Below, in pieces: positions 1 to 12,685 of a stretch of DNA of 64,000 nt. Every line of letters starts with the position of its first letter. The stretch's first letter is position 1. Origin of the DNA: Apiospora phragmitis (Eukaryota > Ascomycota > Sordariomycetes > Amphisphaeriales > Apiosporaceae); assembly GCA_038363925.1 (NCBI GenBank), contig JAQQWL010000006.1:4382501-4446500 (forward strand). Direction: 5' to 3'. The notes under the pieces are model-generated. The model was not told where the DNA came from. It made no database searches and was given only the letters and a program-made list of their open reading frames with translations. Both the position numbers and the translations under genes were made by a program.

Positions 1-885
1 ATCGATGGCCGTTCCTACCAGGGCTTCCGTCCGCTGCCCGGTTATCAGAATCCGGCCCTCCTGACGGCCTGGTCGACCACGGCCGAGGACCAAGGCTACG
101 TCAACCAGACAAGCTACGAGGGCCCCGACATCATCTGCCACCGCGGCGGCGCCAACGGCCACGGCCATGCCCCCGTCAAGGCCGGAGGCCAGATCCACGT
201 CCAGTGGAACGGGTGGCCGCAGAACCACCGGGGGCCCGTTCTGGACTACCTGGCCGACTGCGGCGAGTCGGGCTGCGAGACCGTCGACAAGACTCAGCTC
301 AAGTTCTTCAAGATCAGCCAGGCCGGACTGGTGACGCCGGCGTCGAAACAGAAGGATGGCAGTGGCGCGCCGTCCTTCGGGTACTGGGCTAGCGACCAGC
401 TCATCGCCAATAACAACTCGTGGGTCGTGGAGATCCCACCTCGGATCAAGCCTGGGTTCTACGTCCTGCGAACAGAGATCATTGCGCTGCACAACGCGTC
501 CTACTCAGACGGCATCCAGAACTACCCGCAATGCTTCAACCTCGAGATCCAGGGCTCTGAGGGAACCGAAGTCCCCGCCGGAACTCCCGGAGAGAGTCTG
601 TACCGGGCGAGCGACCCTGGCGTCCGGCTCAACATCACCACGGGGGTCCAGAACTACCCGATTCCGGGGCCGACTCTGATCAGTGATGCGGTGACAGCAT
701 CACTCAGCCACCCAGTTCCCACGGCATCGGGAACGCCCATCACGGCCGATGACTTCGCCCACAAAGCTTATGCTCCCAGGGACAATGTGATCGCCTCGGC
801 CACAAAAGCGGCCGTAGCGAATGATGCGAAGGGCCACTCACGAGTCATGGGCCGTCGTTGGTATCACCAAGGGCAGGGTTTCTAG
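1..885 (+). CDS. AA9 lytic polysaccharide monooxygenase (5' truncated by window edge)
   Basis: The reading frame is open from base 1 to a TAG at 883-885, giving 294 residues of the C-terminal part of a copper-dependent AA9 (formerly GH61) polysaccharide monooxygenase. These secreted enzymes oxidatively cleave cellulose or related glucans. Seen here: NHRGPV, whose His (fragment residue 76) matches the second copper-ligand His; LHNA (H164); and QNYPQC, with Q173 and the axial Tyr Y175. The ligand N-terminal His and the signal peptide lie upstream of the window. The region after about residue 190 is a Ser/Thr/Pro-rich tail without a CBM1 module. The next gene downstream, on the same strand about 680 bp away, is a feruloyl esterase, which suggests a small lignocellulose-degradation neighbourhood. 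The family call is firm; substrate specificity cannot be judged. Confidence 0.93.
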   Translation: MDGRSYQGFRPLPGYQNPALLTAWSTTAEDQGYVNQTSYEGPDIICHRGGANGHGHAPVKAGGQIHVQWNGWPQNHRGPVLDYLADCGESGCETVDKTQLKFFKISQAGLVTPASKQKDGSGAPSFGYWASDQLIANNNSWVVEIPPRIKPGFYVLRTEIIALHNASYSDGIQNYPQCFNLEIQGSEGTEVPAGTPGESLYRASDPGVRLNITTGVQNYPIPGPTLISDAVTASLSHPVPTASGTPITADDFAHKAYAPRDNVIASATKAAVANDAKGHSRVMGRRWYHQGQGF

Positions 886-1447
886 AGCACCTGTGCGGGT
901 CGTAACTTGAACCCCATATCCTGTGGCTCTCGCCAGTGGGACAGAAGACATGATTCGTGTACATAGCTTACCGTTTTTACCCGGATTGTATATATCGTTT
1001 GCTGTGAGAACTGCGCAGCTCGATTATGGTGAGCCGCCCAATGCGGCAGGGGCCCGCAGCCCACCATGAGCAGTAGTAGGCCTGTCAGATTTGGCGTCTT
1101 CTCATCAGAGCCGATGTAGCATGCCGTTGCACTACGCATCGCACTCTATCTCAGGTGCAATGCAGCGGGATGCTACCGAAACTCCCATAACGTTACATAT
1201 TACTTATTGAGCCGACTTAGCCCTCGCCCCTGTCCATGCGGGGTGCAGATTGACAACCCGTTCACATGGTGCGCGTGAGGTTGCCGCATCATTACCCGGG
1301 GTGTCCCAAGTTTGGCTCCTTTCGCCAAATCTGGACGGCGGGACCCCGTCATGACCAATCGGCAAACCCCCCTACCTCCCTATCGAATGCAACTTTGCCG
1401 CAGCTGTCTACCGGAGATATACTCATATAGATGACGCCTTCAGTGTG

Positions 1448-1456
1448 TATATATAT
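1448..1456 (+). promoter_or_regulatory. TATA-like box of the feruloyl esterase gene
   Basis: A TATATATAT run lies about 107 bp upstream of the esterase ATG at 1563, a plausible core promoter distance for a fungal gene. A TTAGCC (reverse of GGCTAA, the XlnR/XYR1-type xylanolytic activator site) occurs near 1218. A single 6-mer is weak evidence, so xylan-type induction is only a suggestion. Confidence 0.4.
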
Positions 1457-1562
1457 GAGATGGCGAACGACGACGATAGGAACTGATTTGCTGTATTCCA
1501 ACCCAACGGATCTCGACACATTGTGCCACTCGGACGACTCTTCACTTGGTCCAAGACAAATC

Positions 1563-2420
1563 ATGGCCCCCCTCAAGAGTCTGCTCGCCCTCGTGGCGGT
1601 GTCCGCCTCCCTGCTCGCCCAAACTGCCTCCGCCGCGGCTTCGGCCGGCTGCGGCAAGGAGCCAACGCTGACGGGCACGTCGCCGTACAGCCTGACGGTG
1701 AACAACAAGCAGCGGCAGTACTACATCAAGCTGCCGCCGGCGTACAACAACACGCGGCCCTACAAGCTGATCTTCACGTTCCACGCGCTCGGCGGGCAGG
1801 CCTCGCAGGTGGTCGCGGGCACGGGCGGGTACCTGCCGTGGTACGGCCTGCCGGCGCTCGACGCGGATAACACAGCCGTCTACGTCGCGCCCAACGGCCT
1901 GAACCAGGGCTGGGGCAACGCGGGCGGCGAGGACCTGGCCTTCACGGACGCCATGATCGGCGCGGTCGAGGCCGACCTGTGCATCGACACGGCGCACCGG
2001 TACTCGACGGGATTTAGTTACGGCGCGTCCATGTCGTACGCCATCGCGTGCGCGCGCGCCAGGGCCTTCCGCGCCGTCGCCGTGCTCTCGGGCGGGCCCA
2101 TGTCTGGCTGCACCGGCGGCACGGACCCCATCGCGTGGTACAACCAGCACGGCGTCAGCGACCAGGTGCTGCCCTTCGCGCTGGGCCGGCAGATGCGCGA
2201 CCAGTTCGTCGCCAACAACGGGTGCACCCAGAAGACGGCGCCCGAGCCAGCCAAGGGCTCCGGAACCCACATCAAGACCGTGTATGATGGCTGCAAGTAC
2301 CCTACGACTTTTGTCGCCTTCGACGGGCCCCACACGCCCCAGCCCATGGACAAGGGGAGCAGCACCACGTTCTCGGCCGATGAGAGCTGGGCTTTCTTCC
2401 AGCAGTTCAAGCAGGAGTAG
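1563..2420 (+). CDS. Feruloyl esterase (type B-like, CE1 / PHB-depolymerase fold), secreted
   Basis: A single-exon 285-residue protein. It likely hydrolyses ferulate esters on arabinoxylan. The ATG at 1563 is chosen because it begins a clear signal peptide (MAPLKSLLALVAVSASLLAQ, cleavage near residue 23-26); the frame extends 44 codons upstream without signal-like sequence. Seen: FHALGG near residue 74 (oxyanion region), nucleophile motif GFSYGAS (Ser152), HGVSDQVLP (Asp200) and DGPHTP (His257), the expected Ser-Asp-His triad order. Length and motifs match fungal type B feruloyl esterases and related acetyl xylan esterases without a carbohydrate-binding module. It follows an AA9 gene on the same strand. 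An acetyl xylan esterase activity is the main alternative. Confidence 0.9.
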   Translation: MAPLKSLLALVAVSASLLAQTASAAASAGCGKEPTLTGTSPYSLTVNNKQRQYYIKLPPAYNNTRPYKLIFTFHALGGQASQVVAGTGGYLPWYGLPALDADNTAVYVAPNGLNQGWGNAGGEDLAFTDAMIGAVEADLCIDTAHRYSTGFSYGASMSYAIACARARAFRAVAVLSGGPMSGCTGGTDPIAWYNQHGVSDQVLPFALGRQMRDQFVANNGCTQKTAPEPAKGSGTHIKTVYDGCKYPTTFVAFDGPHTPQPMDKGSSTTFSADESWAFFQQFKQE

Positions 2421-5400
2421 TATCCATTTCGGATTGACCCGACGGAATGAGGTGTGTTTCCTGCGTCGCGAGGATAATGAGGATTTGCGATGGTTTATGT
2501 ACGACTTGCGGTTGAGCAAGGTGGCCAAGGATTGGTGAAGGTCTGACATGTTCCGAGAGGTCTCGAGGTAGTCAAGTGAGGCAATAGTATAGACTGAAAA
2601 CCGGAGCAATGGGTGACGTCTGACCCAACAGTGACTCAACCTGCGAGGCGTTGTCGTTATCGCTTATTATCGTTTACGCTGATGCCCCAAGGCCTGCTCC
2701 GTAAAACCTCGTGCGAATTGGGTGGACTAGAAAAGACAGGCTGCCCACCATACATGACCCTCAAGAGATTCAACGCTGCAACGAATCTATGTACGAATCC
2801 TCTTCTAAGGTTCGCGATCTATACACATGTCGTTTGAGCCAAGGCCCAGTATCCGCAAGCACCCTCAAAGTGTCCCTAGGTACTTCCGCACGTTCCATGA
2901 TATTCGAGAGTGAGTCTCCAAAGCTCAGAACTTGCGCTGAGCCCATGGTAACGAGTTCATCGCCCAGTCCTCATACATGGCGCCAGCCTCAAGTAGACGG
3001 ATGGGCATACAGAACGCACCACTCATCTGCCGCCATGACAGCATGCAAATCCAAGCCATGTAGCACTTTCGTCGCAGCCTGGTCTACTGGGATTCTTGCT
3101 CGGTGCTGACGTTTGTCACTGGCTTCAGGGCTGAGTACTTAGTATTCAGAGAATACGTTTCTTGAGAGAACCCTGGGCCATTGCGAGTGGAGAACTCTCC
3201 GAGAGCACGCCCACTGCTATATTAGCTGGAAACCAGCCAGTCAGTCACAGTGGGGCTGGACCATGGTTGCGATCGCACGTGGCGGTATTGAGCCTGCCAG
3301 CGTGTCGCGTGACATAAACTTAATCCGAAGGTATCTGTGACGCTCAGGAAGTCACGCCACGACAATACGCTTATGATGCGATCGCTTCGATTGCTCTTAT
3401 CCCGTTTCATGACTGTTTCTTGGGACCGGCCAGTCTCGATCAGCCTCTGCGGCGAGACACTTCCTACCAACGTCGGTACAAGAGTCTGTCTGCGCATGGC
3501 TAATGGGTCCCCAATTGCGATTGGCGCTCTTCCACTCATTGCGGCTGATCGGGTGTCTAGTATGAGGTGGCGCACTGATTCCGACCGCCTGCTAAATATG
3601 GCCAAGCCTTCTGCGCTGGCCATGGTGCTGTTTTGCTCGTTACATCGGTCGGGGCTAGTGCTGGGGCGGTTTTTTATCGGCCGGATGCCGGATGCCATAG
3701 CCGATTCCCAGTCGCTTGCGGCACAGGTGGCGCTTGGTGCTTGATACGAAGCTAGTCGTAGGAATATGGTTAAGCTGGGTTCCGACTGGGGGCCCGTAAA
3801 TAGACGAGATGGATGTAGACAAAGCTCCGGCGTCTATTGCTGCCCATGGCCCACGGCTGGTCACCAGGCGGGGCTCACAGTCAATCACAATCACATGCTT
3901 CCCTATCTTGAGGCTCTCGGCTTGACTTGGGGGCCTCAGCAGTAGCCGCAGCAAGCTGAATGAGCGGCGGACGAATAGTGGTGGTGTGCCTATTATGTCT
4001 TACAATTGCTGACATGGCTGTCTCCAGCATCGATTGCGTACATATGCGAATAAGTTTGCATGGCCAATGGTCTTGCCGTATATGACCCGAATTGAGTGGG
4101 CATGCGGAAACGCGGATGATGGGGGCCGGGGATCTTAAATCATTGCTTGCTCCATCGATCGATTGCTTCGGCTTGGCTTTCTTGGAGGGACCTACTGTTC
4201 AACCTACATAAATCTAATAGAAAGAAGCTTTCAGTGTAGATAAGCTAACATAGCCAGGCGTTGCATTATTCCAAGACAGCGGGCTACGACGCGATATAGT
4301 GGCCTACTTAATTAGTAGTAGATAGTAGTTCGGCGGTTGGGCGGGCAAATATTACCCGGTAGCTTGCTTGCTAGCTTACACTACATGAAGAGCCCCAGAA
4401 GTGCGCTTTGACGAGACTTCAGACAAACCTCCGACCTCACACCAAAAGCCACACATTTCGACATGCTGCCGCTCATATGAAGCTCGAATAGTATAATTGA
4501 TTAATATATACACTTGAATAGATTCTGGAATTGTGACAACTAGAATTTATTTTCGCTTTTTCTTATTCTACTTTCTTTCCCTCCAGCAGCATTGCATCGT
4601 TGGTCTTGGAGGTGATGTTAGTTAGTCGGACTGTCCACACGAGCCGAGGTCCATTCACCATACATGTATGATGTCTCTTGCTGCTCGCATGATACGACAA
4701 TGGAGCTCGGGAGCTCAATTGCAATCACCAATTGGCCATGATTTATCAGCTACTGATGAGGGAGAAAGAGGGTGTCCAATTTTGGTGTTTGTCCCAGCGG
4801 CCGTGCCACAGTGCCACAGTGCCACAGAGATGCAGATAAACATCTGACATGCTGACGGGCCCCATATGCACCAGAAACATTTCCCGGCGATTTGTGACCT
4901 GTAGCGACATCCCATGCTCATCTGTCGATCGCGCGAACATGTCAAGTTTTGCATGATGAAACAAATCATACTTCGAAAACAAAGGCACCTTCCGTTTCGT
5001 CGGCTCATGGTGTGTGCCTGTTGGGAGGAACTCGAACCAAACCGAAGGGACGGTTGCGAGACCTACTAAGGAAGTTAGCTTCCCAATGAGGACAGGTGAT
5101 AAATACATGTAGCTTTAGCGAAGCACAAAATTGGTGCCGAGGTGAAGCGGAGCGCATTATCTATCAGCTATCACAGCTACATAACTTATCTCAGATGTAA
5201 CGACCCGGTTGGGATAGGGAGAGCCAATAGGTACCGCTCGGCTAAAAGCAGCTTGAGGCGACCCCGACGTAAGACGTAAGGGCGAGCAAGAAGTAGAAGA
5301 AGGTTGCCCCCATCTCGAAGCCATAGACGCCAAGGCGCCCTCAGTTATTAAAGTCGAGCCAAGCTTCTGGGCGGCTATGACGGTCGTGCCCTTGCGCCCA

Positions 5401-7521
5401 ATCGGGACTTCGCGCTTGCCGATAAGAGCAGGTAGCAAAGATAGAGAATTACCTGCTATCCGAAAAGAGGTATCTGGCCCGGCTGGGCTGGCAGGGGCTG
5501 CAGGGCAGCCTGGCCTAGAAGACTGCCTAGGTAAGCAACTGAATCGTAGCCCGTCTAGAATCCCGTCCTCGGTTTGCTACGATCCGCTAATGAGATAACG
5601 GATGGCAAGAATCAGGAATCAAAATTGATTACTACTCATTGGTTAAAGCAAGCATTGACCGTGGCCTGGTCCCAACTTGGTTGATCAAATCGGTCATAGC
5701 TTGCTCCCTTGCTCCCTGATGCGCTTGATGCAGATAGTGGCGCGCCCTGGTTTTGGCAGTTTCCAGGGACGTTAGTGGAGTACATCGTCCGTTCACGCCT
5801 TTAAAATCGCGCCATGAAGAAATCTAGGGCTGAACGGCGGTTTTGCGATATCTGATACCTACCATCCAGAATGCTATCCATACATCTTAGTAAGGAGCAG
5901 AGAAGGGATGCAGGCCTAGCAATCTGGAGGATCGAATGAGGCGCTCTTTGAAACGGCCAACTGCAAAAAGCTCGTTTCGTTTTCGAAAAGAGGCAGTATT
6001 GGAGTAGGTAGCAGTACCTGTAGTTGGTTAGCACATGATGATTTGAAGGTGCAGGTCAATTCTCGGAATGTATCCTGTGTAGGGGTTGTATTGCAGCAGG
6101 GCAGCAGGCAGTGGGGAGAGGAGGAAGGTGCCGCCGCTGACGGTTTTGTCCCGCTTCCCATACCCACTACACCCACTTGCGCCTACACTTTGTTCAGGAG
6201 GTCCGGCCGTTCTCCATTTAGCGGATGCATTCAATCAATCCAACTGACCTATCCCACACCTCAGGCACCACCTCAAATCCAACTGCAATTTGCTTGTTGG
6301 CAGGCGTGCAGGATGCTTCCTGGCCTCGCATTGGAGGCTATGTTGCATACATAGCATGATACGGAGTACCTATTTCTGCTACAAGATGGATGCATAGGGA
6401 CGCAGCCATGTTCGTTCACTTCCCATTTGCCATTCGCGGCGACAACGGCTGTCTCGAGGGCTTGCTGGACCGGTGACCTGCTGTGGCGTTCAGCTGAGTC
6501 GAGTGCCTCGGTGGCGGGATGCAGCAAACAACTCCCGGCGCGAAAGGGTGAAGGCAGCCAATAAACCTCATCCTATTAATAAAATGCAGCAAAAACCAGT
6601 TACGCTCGCGTGGTACAGCGTCTTGTCTCCTGCGTCTCCTGCATATCCTGTGCATCCCGCCTATCCTATGTACATATCCCCCGCGCCATCGAAAAAGGCT
6701 GAAGCACGGTTGAAAACGAGCCAGCAGCTGAACACTGTGCACGGCCAAACCACCCACTTGTTACCGAGACTCACGACTCAACCTTAGACTCCAGTCCCCT
6801 GCATCCCACATGCGCTATGTAGCACGCACCTTCTGCTCAATGGCGCTCGCGACAAGCAGCCTGCTGCGTGCGATGCAACCAGATGATCAATTTGCTCGGT
6901 CTTTTTCCCGTGTCTCGATTCTCCTGCACCGAATATTCCATGAGTACGGAGTACTCGCCGCCGCAACCACCGCCGCATGCGAGCAGCGGGCCAAGACACC
7001 CAATCGCTACAGCTGACGGGCGAGTCGCACACCTTCCCCATCGGGCCAAGTTCCAGATGGATCCTTTCAGATTGGGGCCACCATGCCGGAAGGATGAAGG
7101 GGAGGGGGGCCTGCTAGGTGGCCCTGGGTGGCCATTGGGGTTACCTCAAATGGCCTCTAGGATATGAGTGGCAGGGATCTTTATCCTCTAATCGTCCCTC
7201 TACCCTTGGCAGCCAGCATTGATTGCTCTGCCAGTCCCCGTTTTGGGGTTGGAGAAGAGATTGGGCCAATATTGTAGCAGCTATGGCCCAGAACGAGAGA
7301 TTGCCACGCGATCTCGGCTTGCATCTGTATATATAAAACCATTGAGGGTTCCATGCTGTAGGCGGTAGCCCGCGAATCTCTAGCCTTCTGCTTCCATTCA
7401 ATGCTGCCGTTACTGCTACTGTTGCTGGGTTCCTCGTAACGCATTGAGAGCAGTACACCTGTCGCATTAACTTGCGACTTCTCCCCGAGCACTCCCGGCA
7501 CGCTTGGTTCTACAATTCACA
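2421..7521. other. 5.1-kb stretch without a convincing gene
   Basis: Many short open frames exist on both strands, but none shows a recognisable domain, plausible splice structure or codon bias like its neighbours. A short tandem of GTGCCACA units occurs around 4804-4826. The last few hundred bases (about 7150-7520) hold a TATATATAAA at about 7329, probably the promoter and 5' UTR of the OPT transporter gene. Confidence 0.5.
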
Positions 7522-10073
7522 ATGACTACTCCGGTAATTCACGACCACACCGTGCCCCTGGCCGACACGGCCGTCACGGAGCGCGATGCCAACAACTACA
7601 AGGAGTCGCTGGCGCCCAAGCCACCCGTCTCGGACGATAGCGATGGCGCCCACCGCACCACCACCGGAAAAGAGGTGCTTTCACCTCCCAAGTTGTCCGA
7701 CGACACCAACGAGAAGGATGCTGTCATGAGGGTCAGCGAGGCCGAGCAGGAGGTCGAGGTGTTCGATCTATACCAGCCCCTCCCGGTCCTGAAGGGCGTG
7801 CAAGAGGAGCCGTACCCGTTCACCATCCGTGCTGTCATCACTGGTATCGTGTTTGGCTCCTTGATCAACGCCGCCAATGTCTACCTGGGTAAGAACACAC
7901 CACACCAACCTACGCATTCCGTTCCCAAGCTGTCGTCTTTCTAACCGCCGGGCACATGCACAGGTCTCAAGACGGGCTTCACTTTCCCCGCTGGCATGTT
8001 TGGTTCCATCTTCGGTTTCGCGATCCTCAAGTCCATCTCCAAGGCTGTGCCCGAAAACACCCCGATCTTGGGCGGTTTCTTCGGTCCGCAGGAGAACAGT
8101 ATCATCCAAGCTGCCGCCGTTGGTGCTGGTGGTCTAAGTGGCATGTTCGTCGCCGCTTTACCTGCCATGTACAACATGGGCCTGCTCAAGACTCCCCAGG
8201 AAGACTTCGGTCGCATTCTCACCCTCACCCTGGTTGGCTCCTTCTTCGGTCTCTTCTTCGCCGTCCCACTGCGGAAGTTCTTCGTGATCAACGTCGCCCG
8301 CGAGCTGAAGCTCATGTTCCCCACTCGTAAGTCCTGCGAATTATCCAATTTTGATGGATAGGCAGTCGCGATCTAACCATGAACATAGCGACCGCTACCG
8401 CCCTGACGATTCGCTCTATGCACGCCGTCGGATCTGGCGCCGCCGAAGCTCTGGCCAAGGTTAAGGCGCTGGGATATGCTTTCACTGGAGCAATCACTCT
8501 CCGCGTCGTGTCTGATTATGCCCTGGGTATTCTCTGGGATTGGCATATCTTTACCTGGTTCTTCATCTGGGGCAACTACAACAACTACGCCATTGTTATT
8601 GAGAATTGGGGTTGGTGGATCGAATGGACACCCGCTTTCATCGGTATGCTCACAAGTACATCTTCAAGTCATGTCCCTTAACTAACTCCTTTAGGTTCTG
8701 GTCTCCTGGTCGGTCTTAACGTTGGTATCTCTTACTTCCTCGGTAGCTTCGCGGCCTGGGGCATTATTGGGCCCCTGCTTATCTACACTGGCGAATGCGT
8801 TGGCGTTCCACTTACTTCCCCCGAGGATGGGGAGCTTCACGAGAAGTGGAACAGGGCCGTCTCTTATTTCTCCATGTCCAATATCAACGACCCGGATGTC
8901 CTTCCCAGTCCCCGATACTGGCTCCTGTGGCCTGGTGTCATGGTTTTGCTTTGCTACTCGATGGCCGAATTCATATTCCACTGGAAGATTCTCTGGTTCG
9001 GCGTGAAGTACGCGTGGGTTGATACAGCAGGCACCATCAATGCATCCTTGACCAAGCGCGGTAAGGCCAGCCCTTGGCTCGAGAAGCAGTCTCACAAGGC
9101 AGTCAACGACAGTGGCGCTCTGGTCGAAGATTTCGCAACCCCAGATCAACAGGTGCCCGTGTGGGCCTGGTCCCTTGGCGCTCTTGTTGTTATCATCGTC
9201 TCCGTCATCATCTTCGAGGCTCAGTTCCACATCAACGGCGGCCTCGCTGTCCTGGCTTCGATCCTTGCTCTCATCTTCGCGTTCATGTCCATCCACGGTG
9301 GTGCCGTCACGGACGTCACACCTCTCACCGCTTCGTCCAAGGCTTCCCAGCTGGTCTTCGGTGGCGTTACCAAGGGCCACGACCCGCACTCGGCGCAAAC
9401 CGCCAACTTGCTTGCGGGTACCATTGCTTCGTCTGGTGCCGACATGTCTACCGCCCTGACCAGCGATTTCCGAACCGGTTTTCTGCTGCGCACCCCGCCC
9501 AAGCTGCAGTTCTACGCGCAGTGCTGTGGCGTCACCGTCGCCATGTTCCTTGCGCCCGGCATTTTCATTCTGTTCAGCAAGGCGTACCCCTGCATCCTCG
9601 ACCTGTCCAACGAGAAGTACAAGGGCCACTGCGAGTTCCCCGCCCCCTCCGTCACCGCCTGGAAGGCCGTCGCCGAGGCCGTCACGGCGCCCCAGTTCCG
9701 GATCCCCCTGAGCTCGGGCATCTTCTCCATCGTCCTCGGCGTCGTCTGCGTGTTCCAGGTGGCGGTGAAGCGCTACTACCTCGTCGGCGCCCGCGAAAAG
9801 TACCGCGACTGGCTGCCCAACTGGATGTCCATCGGCGTCGCGTTCGTGCTGCCGGCAACCCAGTACTCGACGGCCATGCTGATGGGCGCCGTCATCTCCC
9901 ACGTCTGGAACAAGAAGAGCCCCGTCAGCTGGGACCGCTACTGCTTCGCCGTCGCTGGCGGCCTGGTGGCCGGCGAGGGTCTCGGAGGTGTCATCCAGGC
10001 TATCCTGACTCTGGCCGGCGTGGGCGGCAAGATCAAGGGCTCCCAGATAGCGTGCCCGGTCGACTCCTGTTAA
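7522..10073 (+). CDS. OPT-family oligopeptide/metal-chelate transporter
   Basis: Four exons (7522-7888, 7964-8326, 8389-8643, 8695-10073) with introns of 75, 62 and 51 bp, all GT-AG and in phase, encode 787 residues. This is a polytopic membrane protein of the OPT superfamily (PF03169), which carries small peptides or peptide/siderophore-like metal chelates with protons. Seen: an acidic soluble N-terminus of about 95 residues, then many hydrophobic segments, the first around [20 protein letters not shown], then [24 protein letters not shown], and a C-terminal block with [16 protein letters not shown] and GEGLGG. The YSL-like/bacterial-like OPT branch seems closer than the yeast OPT1 branch, but this is by eye. 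The start codon directly follows a plausible leader, and no upstream in-frame ATG is better. Confidence 0.92.
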
Positions 10074-12685
10074 GAATAGGGAACGGGAATAGCAATGAGT
10101 TTATGGTGAATAACAAAAAGTCGAAGAAAAAAAAACCATGATGAAAGAAGAGCGCAGGCCTGTCTATCGGCAGATCCTCGAAAGACAAGACGCTTCCGAG
10201 AAGCTTCTTGCTGGCTTGGATAATATACACATACACACTAATGTTCGAGAGAGTTACTGAGGACTTGTGTTAATGAGCGTGAACACAGTGGTTTTCTCCA
10301 TGGCCTTGTTGGAACGATATATATATACCCTCCTAGTTCAATTCAGTTCTGATCTATCTACTCAAGACGAGTAGAATACAACGTATTCCGTATGTGACTG
10401 TTGATATGGTGGGCGAGGTAGAGGCATGAATATGTTTATTACTTGAGTTGCACTCTATGTCTACATCACCTGGCTCGTAATAGCTTATGGGATAATACAG
10501 AACAGGCCAGCAAGAGAGGTTGGCGGCAAATTAGGGGCAAATGTGTACGAGGTCGCAAGTATGAGATAACACAGAGGGCAGAGAGCACAAGACTGGTTGG
10601 TTATAGGAGATTCCCGAGTCGAGGGACTTGACATACACAAAGCAAAGGCCGAGAGGGAAAAGCCAGGCAAGTAGAGGAGGCGGCAAAGGGAGAATAAAGA
10701 GCTACATGTTAGCAAGCATAGCCTCGAATCACGCCGACATGACCACGTAACCCACGATAATTGCTATAAGGTAGGCTGCTTTTTTATATGAATATATCAC
10801 CGACCCCTTCCATGCACATACAACGCTCGCTAAAGAGTGACTCTTTTCCCATGTACATTCGCAGTTCAGCTTGCATATGAGTTTTCCTTTTCTATATCAC
10901 CCTCGCCCAACAGATACCTCCCTTACTATATGGATCTTTACACAGGATTTTATGTCACGGTATCGTCATCGTAGATTGGTACTAAGAACATATCCTCTTA
11001 ATAATATAGATTCAAACTCAACAGTAACTGTATGCACCTTGTTCGAATTTCTCAAGATATCCGGAGTGCTCAGCTTCTAATCTTTAGTTGTGGTATGCAG
11101 CAAACACAGAATGCCCATACATACCTGAATACTATGATCCCAGCCAGATACAACTCACTCTTAGATACGCGTAACGCGAATGGCCTACTTCAAGCGTCGT
11201 CAAGTCGAATGGTGATCTACTGCTCTCCCTCAACCCCAGAAGTAGGGATTCATGTGATCTATTCCAGGGGTCGGCAGTCTTGTATCACCAAAGAACTTTC
11301 CTTGAGACGATCAGTAAGGCTATGAGGACTGACGAAGGAGGCTTGAATATGGAGACAACTGACCGGGTTCATCACCGGCTTGGCGTGACTTGATTTGACC
11401 GGCTGCTGGGGTTTGCCACCATTATCACGTCCTTGAGCAGGCCGTATGCCGGAGTTGTCGTCCGAAAACTTGAGTATGCTGTGCGACAACTTATGACAAC
11501 AAGCAGCATCTTATTCAATTTCATCACGAGATTGGGGTTTCGCATGGGCACCAATATACACCACATGACTGGGACCATAGTGGTCCAGATCACACACGGT
11601 TCTCAATATGGCTCTGGTAGCTCGGAACGGGCCGCTCTTTATGGACTTATTTCAACCACTCTTCGGCTGCTCTGGAAATAAGCTAGTGATTACTGCTGGA
11701 TGACGCAAAACAAACAAATAGTGCCTACTGGAAAGGAGCATGGGCATTGCGACAGCCCGGTGCGAGATGGCCGATAGGTGGCAGTGTAGTAGTACCCAAC
11801 ATCCCGTGGCTGCTAAGCGCCCATCGGAATTATCCTTATTGCTTACTTGCAGCTGCTGCACGAGCGGAGGGATGCTCACTGGTCGTGGGCATGGCGATGG
11901 TATTGTCGTGGACTCTGGCAATTGGGAATGACGACGATGACATGCAGTTGCAGGTCTTCTCATAGGATAGGGTTTATGCGCTGGCTGGGTCGGGCATCGC
12001 TGGCCCCGAACCCACTAACCAAGCCCAGAGCCTCCGGGGTTGGGTGGTCTGAGTCAGTACAGTCAGTGCACTGCACTCAGCTTTAGGCAATGCGGCCGGG
12101 AGGATGCGGAGAAGGCAAATCGAGATTGGGTTAAGTTGCCAGGTGGAGTGGTAACTCTCGATATACCACAACCTGGAATAAGGATCACTCATAATCGTTG
12201 AAACGCATCCCACTGATGAAACTGCTGATGACCAAGATCCCAGACTCCAGAGAGCAATTGCCGCCAAAAAAACAAGAGAAAAGTAAAAGCACCATGGGAT
12301 TGTTCTGGGCGTCGCCTGAGACTTGAGACTTGAGACTTGAGACTCGATCTGGACCCTGGACAGCTGCCGCAAGATGACGTCACATGGGCAGCAGATCACC
12401 CCCCATCAGGCGGTCAGCTCCCACACCACTCCTGACTTCTTTCCTTTTTCCCCTTCCCATCGGGCTGCAATGAGGCATCCCATCCCAATACCAACTGCCG
12501 ACTGCGGAAATATGATCTGATCTGCACCCCCCTAACACCTACAATTAAGCCATCCCTACCTACCCTTGACATTAGTTCTTTTCTTTCGCTTTGTGTCATT
12601 CCTGTGACTCGAAAAGAAGCAAAAGAAAAAGTACTCATCAGATCAGCCTCATTCCTTCTTGTCATATTCACTGGCAGAAAGAGAC
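10074..12685. other. 2.6-kb intergenic region
   Basis: No supported gene. The proximal part is AT-richer and includes an A-run at about 10128-10136, as expected for the 3' UTR of the OPT gene. Pyrimidine-rich stretches near 12,430-12,460 and 12,570-12,600 probably belong to the promoter and leader of the next gene. Confidence 0.5.
12317..12344 (+). repeat. Four tandem copies of TGAGACT
   Basis: A perfect heptamer tandem repeat (4 x 7 bp) about 340 bp upstream of the next gene's start. It is either a microsatellite or a clustered protein-binding site; nothing in the sequence decides this. Confidence 0.85.

Noticed and set aside
1542..2639. Long minus-strand open frame (365 codons) over the feruloyl esterase
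   Set aside because: It is antisense to a gene with a signal peptide and catalytic triad; the Arg/Val/Gly-rich text is typical of a GC-rich shadow frame.
4804..4826. Tandem GTGCCACA units as a CRISPR-like or regulatory array
   Set aside because: Only three short units with no spacers in a eukaryotic genome; an ordinary microsatellite.
8691..9902. 403-codon minus-strand frame over the OPT transporter
   Set aside because: Antisense of conserved membrane helices; composition (Gly, Asp, Arg rich) is that of a shadow.
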